Assembly: GCF_014640975.1 (NCBI RefSeq)
Contig: NZ_BMHO01000001.1
Location: forward strand, 2,304,166 to 2,368,165
Direction: 5' to 3'
Length of the DNA stretch: 64,000 bases
Origin: Microbacterium faecale
GTDB taxonomy: Bacteria > Actinomycetota > Actinomycetes > Actinomycetales > Microbacteriaceae
Part shown: positions 24,771-32,059 of the stretch, one piece after another
How positions within the stretch are numbered: the stretch's first letter is position 1
Layout: the number at the start of each line of letters is the position of its first letter
Notes under the pieces: generated by a model
Databases searched by the model: none
What the model saw: only the letters and a program-made list of their open reading frames with translations
What the model was told of the DNA's origin: nothing
Position numbers and translations under genes: made by a program

Positions 24771-25985
24771 ATGAGTGACCTGATTTCCGTCGCGGAGCAC
24801 CGGACGCGGGTGCTCAACGCGGCGCGGCCACTCGAATCCGAGGAGCTGGCCGTCGCGGATTCGGTCGGGAGCACGCTCGCTGCCGACGCGATATCGCGCC
24901 TCGACATTCCTGCCTTCGACAACTCGGCGATGGATGGCTTCGCGGTGCGGCACGCCGATGTCGCGGAGGCGAGCCGCGATGCCCCCGCGGTGCTCAGGGT
25001 CGTCGCCGACGTGGCGGCGGGGTCCGCCGCGGATCCGGCGCTCTCGCCCGGCGAGGCCGCGCGCATCATGACGGGGGCACGGGTGCCAACGAGCGCAGAT
25101 ACCGTCGTCCCGTTCGAACAGACCATCGGGGGTCTTGGCGACTCGCTGACGGAAGCGGCCGTCTCCGTGCCGCCGCGCGCCCGCGGCGCACACATTCGCC
25201 GGGTCGCCGAGGACATCGCTGCGGGACGAGTGGCTCTGTCCGCAGGCGCGGTCGTCGGCGCGCTGCAGCTCTCCGCCCTCATCGCGGCGGGCGTCCGCGA
25301 GGTGTCCGCCGTCCGCCGCCCTCGCGTCGCCGTCGTCTCCACCGGATCCGAGCTCGTGCCACCCGGGACGGATCCGGCACCCGGCCAGATCCCGGATTCC
25401 AATTCGGCGCTTCTCGCCGAGCTCGTCGCCGATTCCGGCGCGCGCGTGACGCTGCGTACCTCGGTGGGCGACGATCCCGCCGCCCTTCGCGCGCTGCTGA
25501 ACGAGGTCGACGCCGACGTCGTCATCACGTCCGGCGGCGTGAGTGCGGGCGCATACGAACCGGTGAAGCAGGCGCTCGCGGGCCGGATCCGCTTCGACCG
25601 CATCGCGATGCAGCCCGGTAAGCCGCAGGGGTTCGGCGTGCTCGATTCCGGCGCGCTGTTCTTCGGCCTCCCCGGCAATCCCGTGAGCGTCGCGGCGTCG
25701 TACGAGATGTTCGTCCGGCCCGCCCTGCTCCGCGTGCAAGGGCGCGCCGACATCGACCGCCCGCGGTTCGCCCTCCCCGCCACGACGGGGTGGCGCACGC
25801 CGGCGGGGCGCCTGCAGGTCCTCCCGATCGTCGTCGACGGGTCGGGTGTGCGTCCCGCGACGGCGGGAGGATCCGGATCTCATCTCGTCGGCGGGCTTGG
25901 GCGCGCCGAGGGCTACGCGGTCGTCCCCGCAGACGTGGCGGAAGTGGCATCGGGCGATCTCGTCGATGTCATGCTGGTCTCATGA
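24771..25985 (+). CDS. moeA: molybdopterin molybdotransferase
   Basis: MoeA inserts molybdenum into adenylylated molybdopterin. The 404-aa protein shows PAFDNSAMDGFAVRHADV, GEAARIMTGARVP, TGSELVPPG, DSNSALLAELV, ITSGGVSAGAYEPVKQAL and FGLPGNPVSVAASYEMFV, then a short C-terminal domain. The start is ATG at 24771 after GGGAGG. Its stop overlaps moaC as ATGA. Confidence 0.95.
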   Translation: MSDLISVAEHRTRVLNAARPLESEELAVADSVGSTLAADAISRLDIPAFDNSAMDGFAVRHADVAEASRDAPAVLRVVADVAAGSAADPALSPGEAARIMTGARVPTSADTVVPFEQTIGGLGDSLTEAAVSVPPRARGAHIRRVAEDIAAGRVALSAGAVVGALQLSALIAAGVREVSAVRRPRVAVVSTGSELVPPGTDPAPGQIPDSNSALLAELVADSGARVTLRTSVGDDPAALRALLNEVDADVVITSGGVSAGAYEPVKQALAGRIRFDRIAMQPGKPQGFGVLDSGALFFGLPGNPVSVAASYEMFVRPALLRVQGRADIDRPRFALPATTGWRTPAGRLQVLPIVVDGSGVRPATAGGSGSHLVGGLGRAEGYAVVPADVAEVASGDLVDVMLVS

Positions 25986-26458
25986 CCTCCTTTACTCACC
26001 TCGACGCCGCCGGCCACGCCCGCATGGTCGATGTCACCGCGAAGCAGCCCACCGTGCGGTCCGCGACCGCGCGCGGGTTCGTGCGCGTGGCGGCGGAGAC
26101 CATCGAGGCACTGCGCGATCAGACGGTACCGAAGGGCGACGTGCTCGCCGTCGCGCGGATCGCGGGGATCCAGGCCGCGAAGAAGACGCCCGACCTGCTG
26201 CCGCTCGCGCACGTCATCGGCGTGCACGGCGCATCCGTCGACCTCGAGGTGACACACGACGGCATTGCGATCGAGGCCACGTGCCGCACCGCCGACCGCA
26301 CGGGCGTCGAGATGGAGGCGATCACCGCCGTCACCGTCGCCGCACTCACCGTCGTCGACATGGTGAAGGGCATCGACCGCACGGCGCTCATCGAGAACGC
26401 CCGGATCGTGAACAAGACCGGCGGACGCAGCGGCGACTGGACCCGCCCCGGCGAGTGA
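25982..26458 (+). CDS. moaC: cyclic pyranopterin monophosphate synthase
   Basis: MoaC converts the MoaA product into cyclic pyranopterin monophosphate. The 158-aa protein has the family motifs TAKQPTVRSATARG, ARIAGIQAAKKTPDLLPLAH, VEMEAITAVTVAALTVVDMVK and KTGGRSGDW. The ATG at 25982 overlaps the moeA stop. A large hairpin follows within 20 bp, so transcription may partly stop here before DUF6457-moaD. Confidence 0.95.
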   Translation: MTSFTHLDAAGHARMVDVTAKQPTVRSATARGFVRVAAETIEALRDQTVPKGDVLAVARIAGIQAAKKTPDLLPLAHVIGVHGASVDLEVTHDGIAIEATCRTADRTGVEMEAITAVTVAALTVVDMVKGIDRTALIENARIVNKTGGRSGDWTRPGE

Positions 26459-26477
26459 GTAGGGGTATGGCGGCGTA

Positions 26478-26531
26478 CGCGAGTGCGTACGCGCCCTTTC
26501 ACGCGCCGAAATGGGCGCGTACGCACTCGCG
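26478..26531 (+). terminator. long two-tier hairpin between moaC and the DUF6457 gene
   Basis: A 19-bp perfect stem (arms 26478-26496 and 26513-26531, core GCGAGTGCGTACGCGCCC) encloses a 16-nt loop with an inner TTTC/GAAA pair. It resembles the hairpin after map in stem length, loop length and inner pairing. It could be a terminator or attenuator within the moe/moa operon, or an mRNA-processing site. There is no T-run. Confidence 0.55.
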
Positions 26532-26597
26532 GACTCTCTCGGCGCCCCGGAAGCGCCGTCGCATGGGAGGATCGGAGCGACGAGGAGGGAACACCCC

Positions 26598-26861
26598 ATG
26601 AGCGATCAGAGGCACCTGCCACCCGAGGCGCTGGATGAGTGGACCCGCGCGGCATGCGCTGAGTTGGGGCTCAGCCGGGCGGACGTCGATATCTCCCTCG
26701 TGCTCGATCTCGCACGCGACATCGCCCACGGCGTGGCGCGTCCGGCGGCACCGCTGACGACGTTCCTCACGGGGCTCGCAGCGGGGCGATCCACCGATCC
26801 CGACGCCGCGCGCGCCGCGATCGCGAAGGTCACGGCACTCGCAGAGGAGTGGGACGCATGA
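26598..26861 (+). CDS. DUF6457-domain small protein
   Basis: This 87-aa protein matches the small actinobacterial DUF6457 family (LDEWTRAACAELGLSRADVDISL, DLARDIAHGVARPAAPLTTFL, AAGRSTD). The family typically occurs next to or fused with MobA and other molybdenum cofactor genes. The function is unknown. The ATG at 26598 has GGAGGGA upstream, and its stop overlaps moaD as ATGA. No mobA is visible beside it here. Confidence 0.8.
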   Translation: MSDQRHLPPEALDEWTRAACAELGLSRADVDISLVLDLARDIAHGVARPAAPLTTFLTGLAAGRSTDPDAARAAIAKVTALAEEWDA

Positions 26862-27091
26862 CGACCGTGCGCTATTTCGCTGCGGCCGAGGAAGCCGCTG
26901 GCGTGGCCTCGGAGACGCGGTCCGAGACGACGCTCGACGCGCTCCGCGACGCGCTCGTCGCCGACCACGCCGGTCTCGGCGCGATCCTCCCCCGCTGCGC
27001 CGTGCTCGTCGACGGCGCACGCCACGACGACGATCTGCCGCTCACCGGATCCGAAACGATCGACATCCTCCCGCCCTTCGCCGGCGGGTAA
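26858..27091 (+). CDS. moaD: molybdopterin synthase sulfur carrier subunit
   Basis: This 77-aa ubiquitin-fold protein begins VRYFAAAEEAAGV and ends in the essential Gly-Gly (PPFAGG). The tail is adenylated and thiocarboxylated, presumably by the MoeZ-like protein, to deliver sulfur to MoaE. The ATG at 26858 overlaps the preceding stop. It converges with moaE, leaving 5 bp between the stops. Confidence 0.93.
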   Translation: MTTVRYFAAAEEAAGVASETRSETTLDALRDALVADHAGLGAILPRCAVLVDGARHDDDLPLTGSETIDILPPFAGG

Positions 27092-27096
27092 GCGCC

Positions 27097-27546
27097 TCAG
27101 CCGCCGATGCCCTTCCACGCGGTCGTGCCATCGGCCTCGATCTGGCGCTTCCAGACCGGCAACTCGCGCTTGATGTCCTCGATCACCGCGCGGCACGCGT
27201 CGAACGCCTCCGCGCGGTGCGGTGACGCGACCGCGATGACGACCGCCGCATCTCCGACGGCGAGGCGACCGATACGGTGACTGACCGCGATGAGGGATCC
27301 CGTACGGACGGCGGCGCGCGCCGCGATCTCCCCGAGGATCCGCTCGGCGTCAGGGTGCGACGTGTACTCGAGCGCCGTCACCGCGCCGGCCGCGTCAGGG
27401 TCGTGGTCGCGTACGCGGCCGACGAAGCTGGTTTCGGCTCCCATGCGGGGGTCGTCGACGAGCGCGGTGTGCGCCGCGAGCGCGATCGGATCGGCGCTGA
27501 GCGCCGCGCGACGCACCTCGCCGCCGTGTCCGTTCGCGTCAGTCAT
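27097..27546 (-). CDS. moaE: molybdopterin synthase catalytic subunit
   Basis: With MoaD this 149-aa enzyme builds the dithiolene of molybdopterin. Family motifs are GAETSFVGRVRDHD, ALEYTSHPDAERIL, IAVSHRIGRLAVGDAAVVIAV, SPHRAEAFDACRAVIEDIKRELPVWKR (quoted in part) and the final WKGIGG. The start is ATG at 27546, overlapping the end of mog by 8 bp. It is thus the last gene of a trmD-mog-moaE transcript on the minus strand. Confidence 0.94.
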   Translation of the reverse strand: MTDANGHGGEVRRAALSADPIALAAHTALVDDPRMGAETSFVGRVRDHDPDAAGAVTALEYTSHPDAERILGEIAARAAVRTGSLIAVSHRIGRLAVGDAAVVIAVASPHRAEAFDACRAVIEDIKRELPVWKRQIEADGTTAWKGIGG

Positions 27547-28078
27547 GGTCGCCTCCCGCGAGCTGTGCGAGCGCGTGCGCGGCGACCCGGAGGATCACGG
27601 GCATGCCCTCCGCGACGGCTTTCGGGGATCCGGGAAGGTTGACCACGAGCGCGTCGCCCGCGACGCCCGCGATACCGCGCGAGAGCACTCCGCCCGGCGC
27701 GGCGGCGGATCCGATCCGGCGCAGCTCCTCAGCGATGCCTGGCACCTCGCGGTCGATGACCCCTCGTGTCCCCTCCGGCGTCTCGTCGCGCGGCGCGATG
27801 CCGGTGCCGCCAGTCGTGACGACGAGACGCGCACCCGATCCGAGGGCGTCGCGGATGCCGCGCGCGACGGCGTCTGCGCCGTCCGGGACGATGACAGCAT
27901 CGGCGCACGCGAAGCCCGCCTCGCGCAGCGCGCCGACGGCGGCGGGGCCCGCGAGGTCCTCGCGCGCTCCCGCGGCGGATCGATCGCTCACGGTCAGGAC
28001 CGCGGCGTGTTCTCGTGCCGCTCGGTCCGCCCCCGTGCCCCGATGCGCGTGCCGTGCCGGCTCGGATCCCGCGCTCAT
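27539..28078 (-). CDS. mog: molybdenum cofactor biosynthesis protein, MogA/MoaB family
   Basis: This 179-aa protein adenylates molybdopterin before MoeA inserts the metal. It shows [74 protein letters not shown]. The first 28 residues are a poorly conserved extension. The ATG at 28078 overlaps the trmD stop as ATGA, so it is translationally linked to an essential tRNA-modification gene. Confidence 0.92.
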   Translation of the reverse strand: MSAGSEPARHAHRGTGADRAAREHAAVLTVSDRSAAGAREDLAGPAAVGALREAGFACADAVIVPDGADAVARGIRDALGSGARLVVTTGGTGIAPRDETPEGTRGVIDREVPGIAEELRRIGSAAAPGGVLSRGIAGVAGDALVVNLPGSPKAVAEGMPVILRVAAHALAQLAGGDHD

Positions 28079-28764
28079 TCCGCGGATCCCTCGATGAGGT
28101 CGGGTCGGCGCTCGCGCGTGCGCTCGAGCGCCTGCGCGTGACGCCACTCGGCGACCTTGCGGTGGTGCCCGCTCAACAGGACGTCGGGGACCGCGAGGCC
28201 TCGCCATTCGGCGGGCTTCGTGTAGATCGGGTACTCGAGCAGGCCCGTCTCGTGCGATTCCTCGACGAGGCTCTCGGGGTTGCCGACGACACCGGGCACG
28301 AGGCGTCCGATCGCCTCGATCATCGCCATCGACGCGACCTCGCCGCCGTTGAGCACGTAGTCGCCGATGCTCACGAGCTTGACGCGTCCGCGGGTGGCGT
28401 AGTGGTCGAGTACGCGCTGGTCGATGCCCTCGTAGCGGCCGCACGCGAAGACAAGGTGCTTCTCCTGCGCGAGCTCGCGTGCTGTGCGCTGCGTGAACAC
28501 CTCTCCGGAGGGTGTCGGCACGACGAGAACGGCGTCGTCGTCGAGGATCCCGTCGAGCGCATCTCCCCACGGCTCGGGCTTCATCACCATGCCGGCGCCA
28601 CCGCCGTAAGGGGTGTCGTCGACGGTGCGATGACGGTCGTGGGTGTGCTCACGCAGATCGTGCACGCGCAGGTCGAGCACGCCGGATTCGCGCGCCTTCC
28701 CGATGAGCGACACATCGAGCACGTCGAAGAACGCCGGGAAGATCGTGACGATATCGATGCGCAT
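28075..28764 (-). CDS. trmD: tRNA (guanine-N1-)-methyltransferase
   Basis: TrmD methylates G37 of tRNAs and prevents +1 frameshifting; it is essential in most bacteria. The 229-aa protein has the SPOUT knot: [52 protein letters not shown] and the Pro-Gly-x-x-Gly-Asn-Pro-x-Ser element. The start is ATG at 28764. It normally sits between rimM and rplS; here the upstream neighbour is a divergent nitrate transporter and the downstream one is mog. Confidence 0.96.
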   Translation of the reverse strand: MRIDIVTIFPAFFDVLDVSLIGKARESGVLDLRVHDLREHTHDRHRTVDDTPYGGGAGMVMKPEPWGDALDGILDDDAVLVVPTPSGEVFTQRTARELAQEKHLVFACGRYEGIDQRVLDHYATRGRVKLVSIGDYVLNGGEVASMAMIEAIGRLVPGVVGNPESLVEESHETGLLEYPIYTKPAEWRGLAVPDVLLSGHHRKVAEWRHAQALERTRERRPDLIEGSAE

Positions 28765-28780
28765 CCCCCGATGCTATTCG

Positions 28781-28860
28781 ACAAGTCTCCGACGAGTCCG
28801 TCGCTGTTCGCGGCGGACTCGTCGGAGACGTGTGGACCTGGCGGGATCGTGCGGACTTGT
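28781..28860. promoter_or_regulatory. stacked inverted repeats between trmD and narK
   Basis: A perfect 16-bp stem (28785-28800 with 28814-28829, arm GTCTCCGACGAGTCCG) has a short inner CGC/GCG pair in its loop. Its left flank ACAAGTC (28781-28787) can alternatively pair with GACTTGT at 28854-28860. It lies 5' of both divergent genes, about 20 bp from the trmD start, so it is not a terminator for either. It may be a leader structure of trmD or the relic terminator of a lost upstream gene. Confidence 0.5.
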
Positions 28861-28921
28861 ATGGGGCGGACCGCGTGTTTCGTGCGCGTTTCCCACCTCT
28901 GACGTCGCCCCCGCGGGGCGC

Positions 28922-28986
28922 GTGACGGAACGGTGACCCTGACGCAACCCACGGGCGCACGCGCGGAAACACCCCCGACCTAGGGT
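28922..28986 (+). promoter_or_regulatory. narK promoter with GlnR-type box
   Basis: GTGAC (28933-28937), six bases, GCAAC (28944-28948), then GAAAC at 28966-28970 sit at the 11- and 22-bp phasing of an actinobacterial GlnR box (GTnAC-n6-GaAAC repeated). The second a-half-site is degenerate and an extra GTGAC lies at 28922. A -10-like TAGGGT follows at 28981, 10 bp after GAAAC, exactly as in the nirB promoter. Nitrogen-dependent activation is inferred. Confidence 0.6.
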
Positions 28987-29023
28987 CGGGTCGACACCGA
29001 CCGAATCCAGCGCAGGAGGCGCC

Positions 29024-30490
29024 ATGGCAACGCCGACGAGCACGACGAGCACCGCTCCCGAGAGCCCGATCCCGCGGCGGGCGGGCCTGGTGTTCCATCG
29101 CGGCCGCTGGATCGACGGCTGGAACGCCGAGGATCCGGTGCAATGGCAGGACCAGGGGCGCGCGATCGCCAAGCGGAACCTCGGCTGGTCGGTGTTCGCT
29201 GAGTTCCTCGGTTTCGTCGTCTGGCAGCTGTGGAGCATCGTCGTCGTCATGCTCCCGGCTGCGGGGTTCGACATCACCTCGGCGCAGCAGTTCTGGCTCA
29301 TCTCGGTCGCGAGCCTCGTCGGCGCGACGCTGCGATTCCCCTACACGTTCATGGTGGCCCGGTTCGGTGGGCGCAACTGGACGATGATCTCCGCGGGGCT
29401 CCTGCTGATCCCCGCGATCCTGCTCGGCATCGTCGTGCAGAACCCCGAGACCCCCTACCCGGTCTTGTTGCTCGTCGCGGGCCTCGGCGGCCTCGGCGGC
29501 GGCAACTTCGCCAGCTCGATGGCGAATATCACGTTCTTCTTCCCGCAGCGCGAGAAGGGCTGGGCCCTCGGGCTCAACGCCGCTGGCGGCAACGTCGGTG
29601 CGGCGATCGCGCAGCTGATCGTCCCGATCGCTGTCACGCTCGGCGCCGTCGGCACGCTGAACCTTGAGTACGCCGGGTTCATCTGGGTGCCGCTCATCCT
29701 CATCTCCATCTGGGGCGCGTGGCGGTTCATGGACAACCTCTCGACCGCCAGGAGCGACGTGGCGGGCGCGGCCGCCGCGCTCAGGGAGCCCCATCTGTGG
29801 ATCATGGCGCTGCTCTACATCGGCACGTTCGGATCCTTCATCGGCTTCGCGAGTGTGTTCCCGAAACTCATCGCCGACCAGTTCCCCACGTTCTCGACGT
29901 TCCAGGTGGGCGGCGCCTCGCTCTCCCTCGCGTTCCTCGGCGCCCTCGTCGGTTCGCTCACGCGCCCCTACGGCGGCAGGCTCGCCGACCGCTTCGGCGG
30001 CGCGCGCATGACGGTCGCCTCCTTTACGGCGATGATCGCGGCGACGCTCGCGGTCGTGCTCACGCTGCCTCTCGCGAGCTTCTGGGTGTTTCTCGCGTGC
30101 TTCCTCGCGCTGTTCAGCGCGACCGGCATCGCGAATGGCGCCACGTACCGCATGATCCCCTCGATCTTCGCGGCCCGCGGCGCCGCGACGGCGGCAGAGT
30201 GGACAACTCGCGGCCGCGAGGCTGCTCCCCCCGGTCGCGGGGTGACGAGGGCCGGCGGGGAGCACGCGGTCGGCGCGCAGCGCAAGGGTGCCGCCGCGCT
30301 CGGCATCATCTCGGCGCTCGGCGCGTACGGAGGGTTCGTCGTACCGCAGGTGCTGAACCTCTCGCAGCAGGCCACGGGCGCCTACACGGTCGCGTTCACC
30401 GGGTTCATCGGCGTCTACGCCGCGCTCGGCGTGCTCACGGCTGTCGTCTACCTCGTGCCGCGCGCCTCGCTCGCCGGACGGATCGTCTGA
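29024..30490 (+). CDS. narK: nitrate/nitrite transporter, NarK/NasA-type MFS
   Basis: This 488-aa membrane protein has about 12 hydrophobic segments and brings nitrate into the cell, possibly exporting nitrite. Family nitrate-signature regions are visible: GLGGLGGGNFASSMANITFFF near TM5 (quoted in part) and the second motif ATGIANGATYRMIPSIFA. A hydrophilic, Arg/Ala-rich loop of about 40 residues separates the last TM pairs. The ATG at 29024 follows a strong CAGGAGG. It leads a three-gene operon with the flavoprotein (4-bp spacing) and the nitrate reductase. Confidence 0.93.
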   Translation: MATPTSTTSTAPESPIPRRAGLVFHRGRWIDGWNAEDPVQWQDQGRAIAKRNLGWSVFAEFLGFVVWQLWSIVVVMLPAAGFDITSAQQFWLISVASLVGATLRFPYTFMVARFGGRNWTMISAGLLLIPAILLGIVVQNPETPYPVLLLVAGLGGLGGGNFASSMANITFFFPQREKGWALGLNAAGGNVGAAIAQLIVPIAVTLGAVGTLNLEYAGFIWVPLILISIWGAWRFMDNLSTARSDVAGAAAALREPHLWIMALLYIGTFGSFIGFASVFPKLIADQFPTFSTFQVGGASLSLAFLGALVGSLTRPYGGRLADRFGGARMTVASFTAMIAATLAVVLTLPLASFWVFLACFLALFSATGIANGATYRMIPSIFAARGAATAAEWTTRGREAAPPGRGVTRAGGEHAVGAQRKGAAALGIISALGAYGGFVVPQVLNLSQQATGAYTVAFTGFIGVYAALGVLTAVVYLVPRASLAGRIV

Positions 30491-30493
30491 CGC

Positions 30494-32059
30494 GTGGCCA
30501 GAAGAGGCGAGCGGACCGCCCCGCAACGCATCGTTCTCATCGGTTTCGGTCCGGTCGGCGTGCGGTTTTCCGAGGAGATCCTTCCCGCGGTCGAGGACGG
30601 CCGGGTCGCCCTCACGGTCGTCGGCGCCGAGCGCGAGGATCCGTACAACCGCATCATGATCGCCGAGTACGCGACAGGCGACGTCGCGCGCGAGAACCTG
30701 CCGATCGCGGATCCCACGGACCTCGCCGCGCGGGGCGTGCGAGTGCTTGCGGGCCGGAGCGCGACCCGGATCCGCCCCGAGGGCCGCGAGATCGAGCTCG
30801 ACGACGGACGACGGCTCCCCTACGACCGCCTCGTGCTGGCGACCGGTGCGCAGGCGAACGTCCCGCGCCTCGACGGCCTCTCCCAGTCGGCCCCCTCCTC
30901 GCCGGGGCTCGATGCCGTGCTCACGAACGGTGTGTGCGCGCTCCGGTCGATTGCCGACGCCGAGCGCGTACGGAGCGTCGTTACGGCCGGCGGCCGGGTC
31001 GCGGTCCTCGGCGCGGGCGTCCTCGGCCTCGAACTCGCGTTGCTCCTCGCGGGCACCGGCTCCCGCCCCCACCTCGCGCACTTCGGTCCGATCCCGATGC
31101 CGCGCCAGCTCGACCGCGGCTCCGCGCATGTGCTCTCGGCCCTCCTCGCTCACGCGGGCGTCGCTGTCGTACCGCACACGCGCGCCGAGGCCATCGTCAC
31201 GCGCGAGGTCGCGGGCCGCCGCACATTCCGGGCGCTCGTGTCGAGTGACGGCAAGCGCATCGAGGCCGACCTTCTCGTGCTGTCCTGCGGCGTGCGCCCG
31301 CGCGACGAGCTCGCCGTCGACGCGAGTCTGCGGACGGCGCGCGGCGTGCTCGTCGACAACCGACTGCGGTCCTGGTCCGATCCGCGCATCCACGCGATCG
31401 GCGATGTTGCGCATGTGGCGGATCCGTCAGCGCACCGTCATTCGCGCACCGTGCCCGGCGGCGCGAGCGGTCTCGTCGGGCCCGGCTGGCGCCAGGCCGA
31501 ATGGCTCGCGCGGTCGCTGCTGGCAGAGCTCGACGGCAACACCGAGCCCGACTACGTCGAGGACCTGCCGGGCATCGTCACCATGAAGGCCTCTCAGCTC
31601 GACCTGGTCGCGGCGGGCCGCGTGCCCGCGGATCCCTTCGCCCCCACGCCGCGCGACGAGCCCGTGACCGACACGGCGATGTGGGCGGATCCGCAGCACG
31701 GCACGTACGTCGCGATGGCGACGACGGGCGGCGTGCTCGACGGCTTCGTCACCGTCGGCATGCCGCGCGCGGCCGCGGAGCTGAGCGTGCTGTACCAGCG
31801 GCGCGGAGAGCTGCCGAGCGATCGCTCGCTCCTCCTCCGGCTCGATGCCGTTGACGAAGCGCCATCGGCGAACGACCGCGACCAGACCATCTGCCTCTGC
31901 AACGCTGTCACGGCCGGCGCGATCGAGGACGCGGTCCGCGAACACGACTGCACCACGGTGGAGGCCGTCGGGCGCTGTACGCGAGCGGGAACGGGATGCG
32001 GCGGATGCCGCGCCCGCATCGCCGAGATGCTCCGCGAGTCCGAAGGGCAGCCCGCGTGA
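30494..32059 (+). CDS. FAD-dependent NAD(P)H oxidoreductase with C-terminal BFD-type [2Fe-2S] domain (NasB-like electron donor)
   Basis: Residues 10-300 of this 521-aa protein are a two-dinucleotide-binding oxidoreductase (IVLIGFGPVGVRF for FAD, VAVLGAGVLGLELALLLAG for NAD(P)H). A linker region follows, then a C-terminal BFD-like motif, C-L-C-N ... C-T-R-A-G-T-G-C-G-G-C. It is a relative of the NirB N-terminal half without the siroheme part. It presumably passes electrons from NAD(P)H to the adjacent nitrate reductase, which has no flavin domain. The start is GTG at 30494; its stop overlaps the reductase GTG. Confidence 0.85.
   Translation: MARRGERTAPQRIVLIGFGPVGVRFSEEILPAVEDGRVALTVVGAEREDPYNRIMIAEYATGDVARENLPIADPTDLAARGVRVLAGRSATRIRPEGREIELDDGRRLPYDRLVLATGAQANVPRLDGLSQSAPSSPGLDAVLTNGVCALRSIADAERVRSVVTAGGRVAVLGAGVLGLELALLLAGTGSRPHLAHFGPIPMPRQLDRGSAHVLSALLAHAGVAVVPHTRAEAIVTREVAGRRTFRALVSSDGKRIEADLLVLSCGVRPRDELAVDASLRTARGVLVDNRLRSWSDPRIHAIGDVAHVADPSAHRHSRTVPGGASGLVGPGWRQAEWLARSLLAELDGNTEPDYVEDLPGIVTMKASQLDLVAAGRVPADPFAPTPRDEPVTDTAMWADPQHGTYVAMATTGGVLDGFVTVGMPRAAAELSVLYQRRGELPSDRSLLLRLDAVDEAPSANDRDQTICLCNAVTAGAIEDAVREHDCTTVEAVGRCTRAGTGCGGCRARIAEMLRESEGQPA

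Noticed and set aside
26478..28860. Inverted repeats as ends of a transposon or IS element
   Set aside because: Each repeat is a closed hairpin with a short loop. No transposase or target-site duplication is visible and the arms at different sites are not alike.
28649..31414. 921-aa minus-strand open frame
   Set aside because: It is antisense to narK and the flavoprotein gene, with a highly charged composition of Arg, Glu, Asp and Ala. The real genes on the plus strand have motifs and ribosome sites.
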